Shown here: positions 53,355 to 62,701 of the stretch, in pieces
Numbering within the stretch: the stretch's first letter is position 1
Layout of the letters: the number at the start of each line of letters is the position of its first letter
Assembly: GCF_011044255.1 (NCBI RefSeq)
Contig: NZ_CP049107.1
Span: 2,071,501 to 2,135,500, forward strand
Source of the DNA: Rhizorhabdus phycosphaerae
Lineage (GTDB): Bacteria; Pseudomonadota; Alphaproteobacteria; Sphingomonadales; Sphingomonadaceae
DNA: 64,000 nucleotides
Reading direction: 5' to 3'
The notes under the pieces: generated by a model
The model's database searches: none
Told to the model about the DNA's origin: nothing
What the model saw: the letters and a program-made list of their open reading frames with translations, nothing else
Translations under genes and position numbers: made by a program

Positions 53355-54943
53355 CGATGCTCGACCTTCCCGACCGGCCGGACCTGTTCAACTTCACGCG
53401 CGACGTCATCGGGCGCTGGGCCGAACTGCGGCCCGGCGATCCGGCGATGCTGTGGGTCGATGCCGACGGCCGGACGGTCGAGCGCAGTTTCTCCAACATC
53501 GCCGCCGCCGCCGGACGTGCGGCGGCGGTGCTGGCGGCAGCCGGGGTGCGCCGGGGGGACACGGTGCTGATCCTGCTCAACCGTGAGCAGCAATGGTGGG
53601 AGCTGATGCTCGGCTGCATCGCGATCGGTGCGGTCGCCTCTCCCGGCACGACCCAGCTCATGGCGAAGGACATCGCCTATCGCCATCAGGCGGCCGAGGC
53701 GCGCTGCGTCGCGGCCACCGGCGACATGGCCGAACGCGTCGACAAGGCGCTGGGCGACGCCGACATCGTCCGGCTCCACATCGGCGGGCCCCGCGCAGGC
53801 TGGCTGGACTTTGACGCGCTGCGCGATGCCACACAGCCACTCCCCCCGCTCGACGACACCCGCTTCGACGAGGATGCGCTGTGCTATTTCACGAGCGGCA
53901 CCACCGGCCAGCCGAAGATGACGATCCACTCGCACGGCTATATGCTCGCGCACCGGATCACCGGCAGCTACTGGCTCGATCTCAAGCCCGGCGACCTCCA
54001 CTGGAACCTGTCCGACACCGGATGGGCCAAGGCCGCGTGGAGCAGCCTGTTCGCGCCCTGGCTGATGGGCGCGACGATCTTCGTCCACCACAATGCCGCC
54101 TTCGATCCAGCCGCGACGATGGACCTGCTCGAACGCATGCCGGTGACCACGCTCTGCGCGCCGCCTACCGCCTATCGCATGTTCGTGCGCGGCGACATCG
54201 GCGGGCGGACCTTCCCCTCGCTGCGCCACTGCGTGAGCGCGGGCGAGCCGCTGAACCCCGAGGTGATCGATCTGTGGAAAGGGGCCACCGGCCTCGACAT
54301 CCATGACGGCTATGGCCAGACCGAAACCGTGCTGCTGTGCGCCAACCGCCCCGGAGCCGCGCGCCAGGGATCGATGGGCCGCCCCGCCCCCGCCTTCGAT
54401 CTGGCCGTGATCGACGGGGATGGACGGCGCATGCCCGCCGGCGAGGAAGGCGATGTCGCGCTGCGCATCGCGGAGTCCCTGCCGCCGGGTCTGTTCGCGC
54501 GCTACCGCGACGATCCGCAACGCACCGCCGACACGCGACGGCACGGCTGGTACCTGACCGGCGACCGCGCGATCGTCGACGAAGACGGCTATTTCTGGTT
54601 CGTCGGCCGGTCGGACGACGTGATCCTCTCCTCGGGCTATCGCATCGGGCCGTTCGAGGTCGAAAGCGCGCTGTTCGAACATCCTGCCGTCGCCGAGAGC
54701 GCGGTCGTGTCGAGCCCGGACCCGACGCGCGGCGAAGTGGTCAAGGCGTTCGTGATCCTCGCGCCCGGCTACGAACCGTCGGAGACGCTCGTGAAAACTC
54801 TGCAGGATCATGTGAAGGCGACGACCGCACCGTATAAATACCCGCGAAAGATCGAGTTCGTGACGAACCTGCCCAAGACCGTCAGCGGCAAGATCCGTCG
54901 CAAGGAGCTGCGCGACCAGGAATGGCAGCGGGGGGCCGCGTGA
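53351..54943 (+). CDS. Acyl-CoA ligase, medium-chain/aryl (ACSM) type
   Basis: 530 residues. Activates carboxylic acids to CoA thioesters with ATP. Seen: [19 protein letters not shown], the ACSM-branch motif [50 protein letters not shown] and catalytic Lys in [16 protein letters not shown] ligases use medium-chain and aryl acids such as benzoate or phenylacetate derivatives, which fits an acid coming from an aromatic amine. ATGA overlap with the aldehyde dehydrogenase gene and GTGA overlap with the second ligase. Confidence 0.92.
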   Translation: MTMLDLPDRPDLFNFTRDVIGRWAELRPGDPAMLWVDADGRTVERSFSNIAAAAGRAAAVLAAAGVRRGDTVLILLNREQQWWELMLGCIAIGAVASPGTTQLMAKDIAYRHQAAEARCVAATGDMAERVDKALGDADIVRLHIGGPRAGWLDFDALRDATQPLPPLDDTRFDEDALCYFTSGTTGQPKMTIHSHGYMLAHRITGSYWLDLKPGDLHWNLSDTGWAKAAWSSLFAPWLMGATIFVHHNAAFDPAATMDLLERMPVTTLCAPPTAYRMFVRGDIGGRTFPSLRHCVSAGEPLNPEVIDLWKGATGLDIHDGYGQTETVLLCANRPGAARQGSMGRPAPAFDLAVIDGDGRRMPAGEEGDVALRIAESLPPGLFARYRDDPQRTADTRRHGWYLTGDRAIVDEDGYFWFVGRSDDVILSSGYRIGPFEVESALFEHPAVAESAVVSSPDPTRGEVVKAFVILAPGYEPSETLVKTLQDHVKATTAPYKYPRKIEFVTNLPKTVSGKIRRKELRDQEWQRGAA

Positions 54944-56550
54944 CGCTTTCGCAGGTTCGCGGCGGCAATACACCCCCGCTGCTCGATATCACGATCGGCG
55001 ACCTGCTCGCGGAGACGGCAGCACGGCAGCCGGACGCGACGGCACTGATTGTCCGCCATCAAGGCGTGCGCCTGAGCTATGCGGAACTGCTCGCGCATGT
55101 CGACGATCTCGCACGCGGGCTGATCGGAGCCGGGCTGCGGCCGGGTGAGCGGATCGGCATCTGGTCGCCCAATTGCCTCGAATGGGTGCTGGTCCAGTTC
55201 GCCGCCGCACGCGCCGGGCTGGTGCTGGTGAACATAAACCCCGCCTATCGCGCGATCGAGATGCAGCGTGCCGTGGCGATGGTCGGCTGTGCGGCGCTGG
55301 TGATCGCGCCCCGCTTCAAGTCGAGCGACTATGTCGCGATGCTCGCCGAGGTCTGCGCCGACCTGCCCGAGCTTCGCCTGGTCCTGTCGATCGGCGAGGG
55401 CGAGCATCCGGGGTGCATGCCGATCGGCGCCCTCCCGAGCGATCCGACGACGCCGCTGCCGGCCGATGTGAAGCCGCAGGACGCGACCAATATCCAGTTT
55501 ACGAGCGGCACGACGGGCCTGCCCAAGGGCGCGACGCTGTCGCACCGGAACATCGTCAACAACGCCTATATGGTCGGGCGTCGGATCGGGCTCACCCCCG
55601 CCGACATCGTCTGCATCCCGGTGCCGCTCTATCATTGCTTCGGCATGGTCATGGGCAATCTCGCCTGCGTCGCGCACGGCGCGACCATGTGCCTGCCGGG
55701 CGACGCCTTCGACCCCGCGACAGCACTGGCGGCGGTGGCGGAGGAGCGCTGCACCGCGCTCTACGGCGTGCCGACTATGTTCGTAGCAATGCTTGAACAT
55801 CCGGACTTCGGCGGCTTCGACCTGACATCGCTGCGGACCGGCATCATGGCGGGCTCGCTCTGCCCCACGGCCATCATGCAGGCGGTGCTTCACCGGATGC
55901 ATATGCGCGAGGTGACGATCGCCTATGGCATGACCGAGACCAGCCCGGTCAGCTTCCAGTCGGCGATAGACGATCCGCTCGAACTGCGCGTCTCGACGGT
56001 CGGACAGGTCCAGCCGCATCTCGAGGCCAAGGTCGTCGATCTCGACGGCAACACGCTCCCGATCGGTGAGCCCGGCGAGTTGTGCACGCGCGGCTATTCG
56101 GTCATGCTCGGCTATTGGGACGATCCCGAGAAGACCGCCCAGGTGATCGATGCCGAGGGCTGGATGCACACGGGCGATCTCGCGACGATCGACGAGCAGG
56201 GCTATTGCCGCATCGTCGGGCGGATCAAGGACATGATCATCCGGGGCGGCGAGAACATCTATCCGCGCGAGATAGAGGAGCATCTGTTGACTCACCCCGA
56301 CATCGTCGATGCGCAGGTCTTCGGGGTCCCCGACGACCGCTTCGGCGAGGAGGTCTGCGCCTGGGTGATCGCGCGCAGCACGACGCTCAGCGAGGGCGCG
56401 GTGATCGAACATTGCCGGGGTAGGATCGCCCATTACAAGGTGCCGCGGCACGTCCGGCTGGTCCCCGCCTTCCCGCTGACGGTCACCGGCAAGGTCCAGA
56501 AGTTCATGATGCGCGAGGCGATGGCAGCGGAGCTGGCGCCGAGCGATTGA
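54940..56550 (+). CDS. Acyl-CoA ligase, ACSF2-like
   Basis: 536 residues. A second AMP-forming ligase: [70 protein letters not shown] and catalytic Lys in [11 protein letters not shown]. It is of the general fatty-acid ACSF2/FadK-like branch, distinct from its neighbour, so the two probably activate different acids, for example an aryl acid and a fatty acid released together. GTG 54940 overlaps the previous stop; ATG 54922 is an alternative. Confidence 0.91.
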   Translation: MTLSQVRGGNTPPLLDITIGDLLAETAARQPDATALIVRHQGVRLSYAELLAHVDDLARGLIGAGLRPGERIGIWSPNCLEWVLVQFAAARAGLVLVNINPAYRAIEMQRAVAMVGCAALVIAPRFKSSDYVAMLAEVCADLPELRLVLSIGEGEHPGCMPIGALPSDPTTPLPADVKPQDATNIQFTSGTTGLPKGATLSHRNIVNNAYMVGRRIGLTPADIVCIPVPLYHCFGMVMGNLACVAHGATMCLPGDAFDPATALAAVAEERCTALYGVPTMFVAMLEHPDFGGFDLTSLRTGIMAGSLCPTAIMQAVLHRMHMREVTIAYGMTETSPVSFQSAIDDPLELRVSTVGQVQPHLEAKVVDLDGNTLPIGEPGELCTRGYSVMLGYWDDPEKTAQVIDAEGWMHTGDLATIDEQGYCRIVGRIKDMIIRGGENIYPREIEEHLLTHPDIVDAQVFGVPDDRFGEEVCAWVIARSTTLSEGAVIEHCRGRIAHYKVPRHVRLVPAFPLTVTGKVQKFMMREAMAAELAPSD

Positions 56551-56601
56551 GCCGCGATCGGGGGCTTGACCGGAGCGGGTTCGGCGGGCCACCCATGTGA
56601 C

Positions 56602-58500
56602 ATGATCACACATGCTCGCTTCGCGCTCGCTCCGCTCGCCCTCGCCATCGCAACCACGCTCTCCGCCGCCCAGGCGACGCCGGCCCCGACCGACACCATG
56701 GCGAACGAGCAGGTCGCCGAATATGACTGGGTCCGCCCAGAGGCCGACTATGTCCGGCGGGTCGAGATGGTCCCGATGCGCGACGGCAAGAAGCTGTTCA
56801 CGGTGATCATCCACCGCAAGGGCGTCACCGACGCTCCGATCCTGCTGAGCCGCACCCCGTACAACGCCAACAAGATGACGTCGCGCAACCGCAGCCAGCG
56901 GATCGAGGAGATCCTGCCCGTCGCCGACGCCGAGTTCGTCAACGACGGCTATATCCGGGTCTATCAGGATGTCCGCGGCCTCGACGGCTCCGAGGGCGAC
57001 TATGTCATGAACCGCCCCTTGCGCGGTCCGCTCAACGCCACCGAGGTAGATCACGCCACCGATGCCTATGACACGATCGACTGGCTCGTGAAGAATGTGA
57101 AGGAGAGCAACGGCAAGGTCGGGATCACCGGCTCCTCCTATCTCGGCTTCACCTCGCTGATGGCGCTGATCGATCCGCATCCCGCGCTCAAGGCGGCGGT
57201 TCCGCAGAGCCCGATGGTCGACGGCTGGATGGGCGACGACTGGTTCCACAACGGCGCCTTCCGCACCTTCGGCTTCGACTATGATCTCGGCCAGACGGTT
57301 AAGAAGGGTGGCGGCGCGGTGCCCAAGGGCACAGGCGACGAATATGCCGCCTATCTCGAGGCGGGCTCGGCGATGGCCTATGCGCTCCGCTACGGGCTGC
57401 TGGACCTGCCGGTGGTGCGCAAGGTGCTCGAGCATCCGAGCTACGACGCCTGGTGGCAGGGGCAAGCGGTCGACAAGCTGCTCGGCGAGCGCAAGCTGAC
57501 CGTGCCGACGATGCTCGTCGTCGGGCAATGGGACCAGGAAGACAGCTATGGAGCGCCCGCCGTCTACAAGGCGCTGGCGAAGCAGTCCCTAGCCGATGGG
57601 ATGCTGAGCCTCGTCATCGGCCCCTGGCGGCATTCGCAGGTCAATTACGAGGCGCGCGAACTCGGGCCGCTCAAATGGGAAGGCGATACCGGCTTGCAGT
57701 TCCGCACGCGCTGGATGAAGCCCTTCCTCGACTGCCACCTGAAGAGTGCACCGCCGAAGTGCGACACGCCGCCCGTGCTTACCTATGCGACCGGCGCCAA
57801 CCGCTGGGAGGTCTCGCCGAAATGGCCGGCCGGCACCTATAAGCCGCTCTACCTGAGCAGGGATTTCGGCCTGTCCTGGAGCAAGCCGCAGGCGGGCAGC
57901 GACAGCTATGTCTCCGACCCGGCCAAGCCGGTGCCGATGCTACCCCGCCCGGTCCATATGCAGGGCGAGGAATGGCGGACCTGGCTGGTGCGCGACCAGC
58001 GCTTCGTCGACGGCCGGCCCGACGTGCTGAGCTATTCGACCGGCGTGCTCGACAAGGCGGTCCATATCAAGGGCGCGCCCAAGGTCGACCTGCGCGCCGC
58101 GACGAGCGGACGCGACGGCGATTTCGTGGTGAAGCTGATCGACGTCTATCCGGAGGAGAACAGCGCCAATCCGACCATGGCGGGCTATCAGCTGGCGATC
58201 GGCATCGAGATTTTCCGGGGCCGCTATGTCAGCGGCTTCGCGACACCCGCGCCGCTCAAGCCGGGCAAGACCTATGCCTTCGGCTGGGAGCTGCCCAATG
58301 TGGACCATGTCTTCCTGCCGGGGCACCGGATCATGGTCCAGGTCCAGTCGAGCCTCTTCCCGCTCTACGACCGCAACCCACAGAGCTGGGTGGACTCGAT
58401 CATGGATGCCAAGCCCGGTGATTATGTGAAGGCGACACAGACGATCCGATGGGGTGGCGACGCTGCCAGCGCGGTGTGGCTGCCGGTGGCCGAAGACTGA
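56602..58500 (+). CDS. Exported CocE/NonD-family (S15) hydrolase
   Basis: About 632 residues. Signal peptide (FALAPLALAIATTLSAAQA), so periplasmic. S15/CocE family cleaves peptide, ester or acyl-amide bonds. Seen: RTPYNANKM, DVRGLDGSEGDY, nucleophile in GITGSSYLGF (Ser), catalytic Asp region GQWDQEDSYGAP, His in GPWRHSQVNYE, and the C-terminal jelly-roll domain (about 400-630) ending HRIMVQVQSSLFPLYDRNPQ. Close relatives are alpha-amino-acid ester hydrolases and acylases. ATG 56602 is chosen over TTG 56566. In this operon it could release the amine from a larger imported substrate. Substrate unproven. Confidence 0.88.
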   Translation: MITHARFALAPLALAIATTLSAAQATPAPTDTMANEQVAEYDWVRPEADYVRRVEMVPMRDGKKLFTVIIHRKGVTDAPILLSRTPYNANKMTSRNRSQRIEEILPVADAEFVNDGYIRVYQDVRGLDGSEGDYVMNRPLRGPLNATEVDHATDAYDTIDWLVKNVKESNGKVGITGSSYLGFTSLMALIDPHPALKAAVPQSPMVDGWMGDDWFHNGAFRTFGFDYDLGQTVKKGGGAVPKGTGDEYAAYLEAGSAMAYALRYGLLDLPVVRKVLEHPSYDAWWQGQAVDKLLGERKLTVPTMLVVGQWDQEDSYGAPAVYKALAKQSLADGMLSLVIGPWRHSQVNYEARELGPLKWEGDTGLQFRTRWMKPFLDCHLKSAPPKCDTPPVLTYATGANRWEVSPKWPAGTYKPLYLSRDFGLSWSKPQAGSDSYVSDPAKPVPMLPRPVHMQGEEWRTWLVRDQRFVDGRPDVLSYSTGVLDKAVHIKGAPKVDLRAATSGRDGDFVVKLIDVYPEENSANPTMAGYQLAIGIEIFRGRYVSGFATPAPLKPGKTYAFGWELPNVDHVFLPGHRIMVQVQSSLFPLYDRNPQSWVDSIMDAKPGDYVKATQTIRWGGDAASAVWLPVAED

Positions 58501-58531
58501 CACCACCGCTGACAGCCACGGCAAGCGCGCG

Positions 58532-59323
58532 ATGTTGAGCCTCGGCCCGCTGGCGATTGCCGGCGAGCGCCTCGTCGCTTTGCTGGCGATCTGGGGATTC
58601 CTGGCTGGAACCAGCGCCATCGGCCGGCGATGGGCGCTGCCGAACCCCGCACGGATCGGATGGCTCGCCGTCGCAGCCGGCCTGATCGTGGCACGCGCGG
58701 CGTTCGTCGCCGCCCACGCGCGCCTCTATGCCGACGACCCGCTCTCCGCGCTTGCCATCTGGCAGGGCGGCTTTCTGCCCTGGGCCGGTATTGCAGCGGC
58801 TGCGCTCGTCATAGTGGCAGCGCTGCGTCCCTGGGCCGCCCTGCTCATCGGTATCGCGCTGCTCGGGCTCTGCGCAGCGTCCGCCCTTGCGGTTCAGGCA
58901 TGGCTCCGCCCGGCTCCTTTCGCCTTGCCGCGCGAAATCATGCTGCGCAGCATTTCCGGGAGTACCGTGCGGCTCGACGACTATCGCGGACGGCCGCTGG
59001 TGCTCAACCTCTGGGCGACCTGGTGCGGCCCCTGTCGTCGCGAACTGCCGATGCTGGTCCGCGCTGCCGCTGGATCGGACGTGCCGATCCGGCTTGTCGA
59101 CGCGGGGGAAAGCGCGACCACGGTGCAGACCTTCCTGCGGCGCGAAGGACTCGGCGACGAAGCCGTTCTGCTCGACGAGGCCCAGGCACTGCTGCGCGCT
59201 TCTGACAGCGGTGTTCTGCCGACGACGCTTTTCATCGATGCGTCGGGACGGGTAAGGCGCATCGAACAGGGGCAGATTTCGCGCGCCGCGCTGGCCGACG
59301 GCATCGCCCTGATCGAGGAGTGA
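58532..59323 (+). CDS. Membrane-anchored thioredoxin-like protein with LGT-like N-terminus
   Basis: About 263 residues. N-terminal half has four hydrophobic segments that begin LSLGPLAIAGERLVALLAIW, resembling the start of prolipoprotein diacylglyceryl transferases. The C-terminal half is a TlpA-type periplasmic thioredoxin domain with WATWCGPCRRELPML (CGPC) and GVLPTTLFID (cis-Pro region). Predicted to reduce or shuffle disulfides at the outer face of the inner membrane, possibly those of AauA or cytochrome apoproteins. Separated by 2 nt from the DsbA-like gene. Confidence 0.85.
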   Translation: MLSLGPLAIAGERLVALLAIWGFLAGTSAIGRRWALPNPARIGWLAVAAGLIVARAAFVAAHARLYADDPLSALAIWQGGFLPWAGIAAAALVIVAALRPWAALLIGIALLGLCAASALAVQAWLRPAPFALPREIMLRSISGSTVRLDDYRGRPLVLNLWATWCGPCRRELPMLVRAAAGSDVPIRLVDAGESATTVQTFLRREGLGDEAVLLDEAQALLRASDSGVLPTTLFIDASGRVRRIEQGQISRAALADGIALIEE

Positions 59324-59325
59324 GA

Positions 59326-59982
59326 ATGACGATCGCACCGGCCCGCTGGGCCGTCATCGCCGCCCTGCTGCTGGGCATGACCGGCAGCGCCCACAGCCAG
59401 CAGCCGCGCATCGCCAGGCAGGATCAGTCCGCCGGCGACATGGCCCGCCGGATCCGACAGGCCATCATGACCGATCCGATCGCCCCTGCTGTGGCGCCGG
59501 AGGGTGCCGACGTCACGATCGTGCTCTTCTCGGATTATAATTGCCCCTATTGCCGCAAGGTGCATCCGGCACTGCAGGCGCTGCTGCGCGAAGACCCCAA
59601 GGTCCGGCTTCTCTATCGCGACTGGCCGATCTTCGGCGGCGCCTCGACCGAGGCCGCCCGCGCGGCGATCGCCGCCGAGTTTCAGGGGCGCCATACCGCC
59701 TTCAACGAAGCGCTGATGGCGGCGCAGGGCAAGCTCGACAGCGCCGCCATTCGGACCGCCGCCAACCGCGCGGGCGTCGATTGGACGAGGCTCCAGAAGG
59801 ATTTGACGGCGCGGCGGCAGGACATCGACGCGCTGCTGGGGCGGTCGGATCGCTATGCCCGCATGCTGGGACTGACGGGAACGCCCGGCCTGCTGATCGG
59901 CCCCTATCTGCTGCCCGGCGCGGTCGGCGTCGCCGAGTTGCGCAAGGTGGTGGCAGCCGTGCGGGCTCGGCCCGAGACCTGA
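59326..59982 (+). CDS. Periplasmic DsbA-family thiol-disulfide protein
   Basis: 218 residues. Signal peptide (WAVIAALLLGMTGSAHS), DsbA fold with the helix-inserted thioredoxin layout: YNCPYCRKVHPALQALL (CPYC) and GTPGLLIGPYLLPGAV (cis-Pro). ATG 59326 has GGAG 6 nt before it. It pairs with the TlpA-like gene 2 nt upstream as an electron-donor and acceptor set. In the amine operon it could complete the six or seven disulfides of AauA. Last gene before a hairpin. Confidence 0.9.
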   Translation: MTIAPARWAVIAALLLGMTGSAHSQQPRIARQDQSAGDMARRIRQAIMTDPIAPAVAPEGADVTIVLFSDYNCPYCRKVHPALQALLREDPKVRLLYRDWPIFGGASTEAARAAIAAEFQGRHTAFNEALMAAQGKLDSAAIRTAANRAGVDWTRLQKDLTARRQDIDALLGRSDRYARMLGLTGTPGLLIGPYLLPGAVGVAELRKVVAAVRARPET

Positions 59983-60004
59983 TGTAGACCGGGCGCGGTG
60001 GGCG

Positions 60005-60037
60005 GAGGCGGATCGCAGTCCGCCTCACTGCTCGTAT
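60005..60037 (+). terminator. Probable terminator of the aau operon
   Basis: GAGGCGGA (60005-60012) and TCCGCCTC (60019-60026) form a perfect 8-bp stem with the 6-nt loop TCGCAG. Only a short T-stretch (CGTATTT) follows, so termination may be partial or Rho-assisted. Confidence 0.5.
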
Positions 60038-60062
60038 TTCCCGCAGTGCAGAAATCCCGGCC

Positions 60063-60115
60063 CTCGCACTGGGGTGACGCCGAACCGGTGGCGTCTCCCA
60101 TCCAAACAGTGCGAG
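60063..60115 (+). promoter_or_regulatory. Two-tier hairpin leader before the hemolysin-like gene
   Basis: CTCGCACTG (60063-60071) pairs perfectly with CAGTGCGAG (60107-60115); inside, GACGCC (60076-60081) pairs with GGCGTC (60090-60095) around GAACCGGT. The outer 3' arm ends 7 nt before the ATG at 60123, and any weak ribosome site (GCGAG) would be buried in it. This looks like translational or attenuation control. No known riboswitch class is recognised. Confidence 0.45.
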
Positions 60116-60122
60116 TGTAAAG

Positions 60123-60662
60123 ATGGACCAGCTACTCAAGGATTTCGTGGTCGACCGTTTCGACCGGATACATTCGGCCACCCCCTGCCTCGACTACCCC
60201 GCCTGGATTCAGGTTCGCGGCGAGGCCCGGCACCCTTCCGCGACGCTGGGCATCCGTGACGCGGCCGAGGGACGGCTTTTCCTCGAAACCTATCTCGACC
60301 AGCCGATCGAGGCGCTGGTGTCCGCAGCGCTCGACAAGGACATCGCCCGCTCGGAGATCGTCGAGATCGGCTGCCTTGCCGCGACCCCGTCACGTTCCCT
60401 GATCGAACTCTGGTGCGAAACCGCCGAAACCTTGCGCACGAGCCACCGGGTGGCGGTGGCCACGCTGACCCGCCCACTCCGGTCGATGCTCGCCCGCGTC
60501 GGCATCCCGCTCGTCGAGCTGCACGCTGCCGACCCCACGCGCCTTGCCAATGCCGACAGCTGGGGACGCTATTACCAGCTCGATCCGGTGATCTGCTGCG
60601 GGGAGATAGCGGACGGTGCCGCGCTCCTCGCAAAATTCGCCACCCGGAGCCGGGTACAATGA
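60123..60662 (+). CDS. Thermostable-hemolysin-family (acyltransferase-like) protein
   Basis: 179 residues, no signal peptide. Fits the thermostable hemolysin family, whose sequence resembles GNAT and LuxI-type acyltransferases. Seen: PAWIQVRGEARHPSATLGIR, RLFLETYLDQPIEALVSAAL, RSEIVEIGCLAATPSRSLIE, and PLVELHAADPTRL. The name reflects a Vibrio founder; lytic activity is not implied. It heads a four-gene overlapping set and overlaps the next gene by 4 nt (ATGA). Possible role: transfer of an acyl group made by the adenylating partner. Function inferred from family shape. Confidence 0.72.
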   Translation: MDQLLKDFVVDRFDRIHSATPCLDYPAWIQVRGEARHPSATLGIRDAAEGRLFLETYLDQPIEALVSAALDKDIARSEIVEIGCLAATPSRSLIELWCETAETLRTSHRVAVATLTRPLRSMLARVGIPLVELHAADPTRLANADSWGRYYQLDPVICCGEIADGAALLAKFATRSRVQ

Positions 60663-62701
60663 GCGCGCTGCTGAACGCGATCCTGACTGCGGCAGGCGAG
60701 CGGGGCCGAAAGGTCGCATTGAGCGATGGCCCCAACCATATCCGCTATGAGGACCTCCCGCTGGCCATCGACGCGATGGCCGAGATGATCGAAACCGAAG
60801 CCGGGCCGACGGGCCCCGTCGCGATCGAGCTGGGCAATGGCATCGATTGGGTCGTGGCCGATCTCGCGCTGCTCTCGCTCGGCCGCGCCTGCGTTCCCGT
60901 TCCGCCCTTTTTCACCCCGACGCAGCGGCAGGACGCGCTTCGCGACGCCGGCGTCGTCGCAAGCATAAAGGCCGACGGCATCGTCCGGTTCGATCATCCG
61001 CCCGCTGCGTTGCCGGAGGGCACCGCCAAGATCAGCTATACGTCCGGTTCGACCGGAACGCCCAAGGGCATTTGCCTCTCGGACGAAGCTATGCTCGCCA
61101 CCGCGAGGGCGGTCGTCGAGCGCGTCGGCAGCGACAAGGCGGGGCTGCATCTGCCGATGCTGCCGCTTGCCGTGCTGCTGGAAAATGTCGCGGGTCTCTA
61201 TGCGACGCTGATCGCCGGCGGCACCTACATGGTTCCCCGCCTCGAAGACATCGGCTTCGCACGGATGTTCGATCCGGATGCCGCAGCCATGCTGGCAGCG
61301 ATCGAGCGGACGGGCGCCACCAGCCTGATCCTCGTGCCCGAACTGCTCGGGCGGCTTCTCGCGGCGTGCGAAGCGGCTGGCCGGGCTCCTCCCGCGCTGA
61401 ACCTCGTCGCTGTGGGCGGTGCGCATATCTCCCCCGATCTGCTGCTGCGCGCCGACCGGATCGGCCTGCCGCTGGTGCAGGGCTATGGGTTGACCGAATG
61501 CGGATCGGTCGTCGCGATCGAAGCGCCCGGCGACCGGTCCGGTCGCGGTAGCGTGGGACAGCCGCTGGGTCATGTCCGCGTCATGATCGACAAGGACGGC
61601 GAGATCGTCGTCGAAGGCAGTGGCTATCTCGGCCTCGTCGGCCAGCCTCGGGAGCAGGCACCGATCAGAACCGGCGACATCGGACGGTTCGATGACCACG
61701 GTCGGCTCGTCATCGACGGTCGCAAGTCGAACCTGATCGTCACGGGCTTCGGCCGCAACATTTCCCCCGAATGGATCGAGACGCTGCTTAAGGCGCGTCC
61801 CGAGATCGCCCAGGCGATGGTCCATGGCGATGGCGAGGCTGCGCTGTCCGCCCTCATCGTCCCCTCTTCGCCGGCCGCCGACGTCGCGCCGGCGATTGCG
61901 GCCGTCAACGCCGCGCTTCCCGATTATGCTCGTGTGAGCGAATGGCGTTGCACAAAGCCGTTCCTGCCGGTCGACGGCACGCTGACGGCGAACGGCCGGC
62001 TGCGTCGACGCGAGATTCTTGCCCGTGAAGAGAGCTTCGGTCTGTTCGACCGGCTCGTGCTGCGAACGCTGCCGGCACGCGCACGCCTTCTGCGCGTGCC
62101 CCAGATCCAGGCCGGTCTTTCGGGCAGGATCAGCCGCGAGACCTATGCCGCTTATCTGGCGCAGGCCTATCATCATGTCCGCCACACGGTGCCGCTGATG
62201 CAGGAGGCCCGCCAGCGGTTGGGCCACCGCCCGACGCTCGTCGCCGCCCTCGACGAATATATCGAGGAGGAGACCGGCCATGAGCACTGGATCCTCAACG
62301 ACATCGCCGCGCTGGGCGGCGACCCGCAACGTGCCGTGGCACTGGGTCCGTCCCCGGCCACGAAGGCGATGGTCGACCATGCCTATCGGACGATCCGGGA
62401 GGGCAACCCCGCCAGTTTCTTCGGCATGGTCTATGTCCTGGAAAGCACCAGCATCGCGCTGGCAAGCCAGGGCGCGGACGCGCTGCGGACCAGCCTCGGC
62501 CTGCCCAGTTCCGCATTCACCTATCTGCAGTCGCATGGCGCCCTCGACCAGGACCATATGCGCTTCTTCCAGGGGCTGATGGACAGCATCGAAGACCCCG
62601 AGGATGCGGCGGCGATCATCGCCATGGCAGATCGGATCTTCGATCTGTTCGGCGCCCTCTTCGCAACGATACCCATGGAGTTCGAACATGAAGCAGCTTG
62701 A
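60659..62701 (+). CDS. Adenylating enzyme fused to a haem-oxygenase-like diiron domain
   Basis: 680 residues, two parts. N-terminal AMP-forming ligase (about 1-445): ISYTSGSTGTPKGICLSDEA, VQGYGLTECGSVVAIE, RTGDIGRFDDHGRLVIDG, VDGTLTANGRLRR with the likely catalytic lysine missing or shifted. C-terminal helical domain (about 460-680) of the TENA/haem-oxygenase-like type with metal-ligand candidates Glu533, Glu537, His541, Asp548, Glu595 (YVLEST), His626, Asp630 and His633 (HGALDQDHM). Related stand-alone diiron enzymes oxidise or decarboxylate acyl groups. The fusion suggests an acid is activated and then oxidised. Overlaps the SDR gene by 14 nt. Confidence 0.8.
   Translation: MSALLNAILTAAGERGRKVALSDGPNHIRYEDLPLAIDAMAEMIETEAGPTGPVAIELGNGIDWVVADLALLSLGRACVPVPPFFTPTQRQDALRDAGVVASIKADGIVRFDHPPAALPEGTAKISYTSGSTGTPKGICLSDEAMLATARAVVERVGSDKAGLHLPMLPLAVLLENVAGLYATLIAGGTYMVPRLEDIGFARMFDPDAAAMLAAIERTGATSLILVPELLGRLLAACEAAGRAPPALNLVAVGGAHISPDLLLRADRIGLPLVQGYGLTECGSVVAIEAPGDRSGRGSVGQPLGHVRVMIDKDGEIVVEGSGYLGLVGQPREQAPIRTGDIGRFDDHGRLVIDGRKSNLIVTGFGRNISPEWIETLLKARPEIAQAMVHGDGEAALSALIVPSSPAADVAPAIAAVNAALPDYARVSEWRCTKPFLPVDGTLTANGRLRRREILAREESFGLFDRLVLRTLPARARLLRVPQIQAGLSGRISRETYAAYLAQAYHHVRHTVPLMQEARQRLGHRPTLVAALDEYIEEETGHEHWILNDIAALGGDPQRAVALGPSPATKAMVDHAYRTIREGNPASFFGMVYVLESTSIALASQGADALRTSLGLPSSAFTYLQSHGALDQDHMRFFQGLMDSIEDPEDAAAIIAMADRIFDLFGALFATIPMEFEHEAA

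Noticed and set aside
60005-60122. Cobalamin or other known riboswitch before the hemolysin-like gene
   Set aside because: None of the conserved boxes that I can recall is present; the element is a simple two-tier hairpin.
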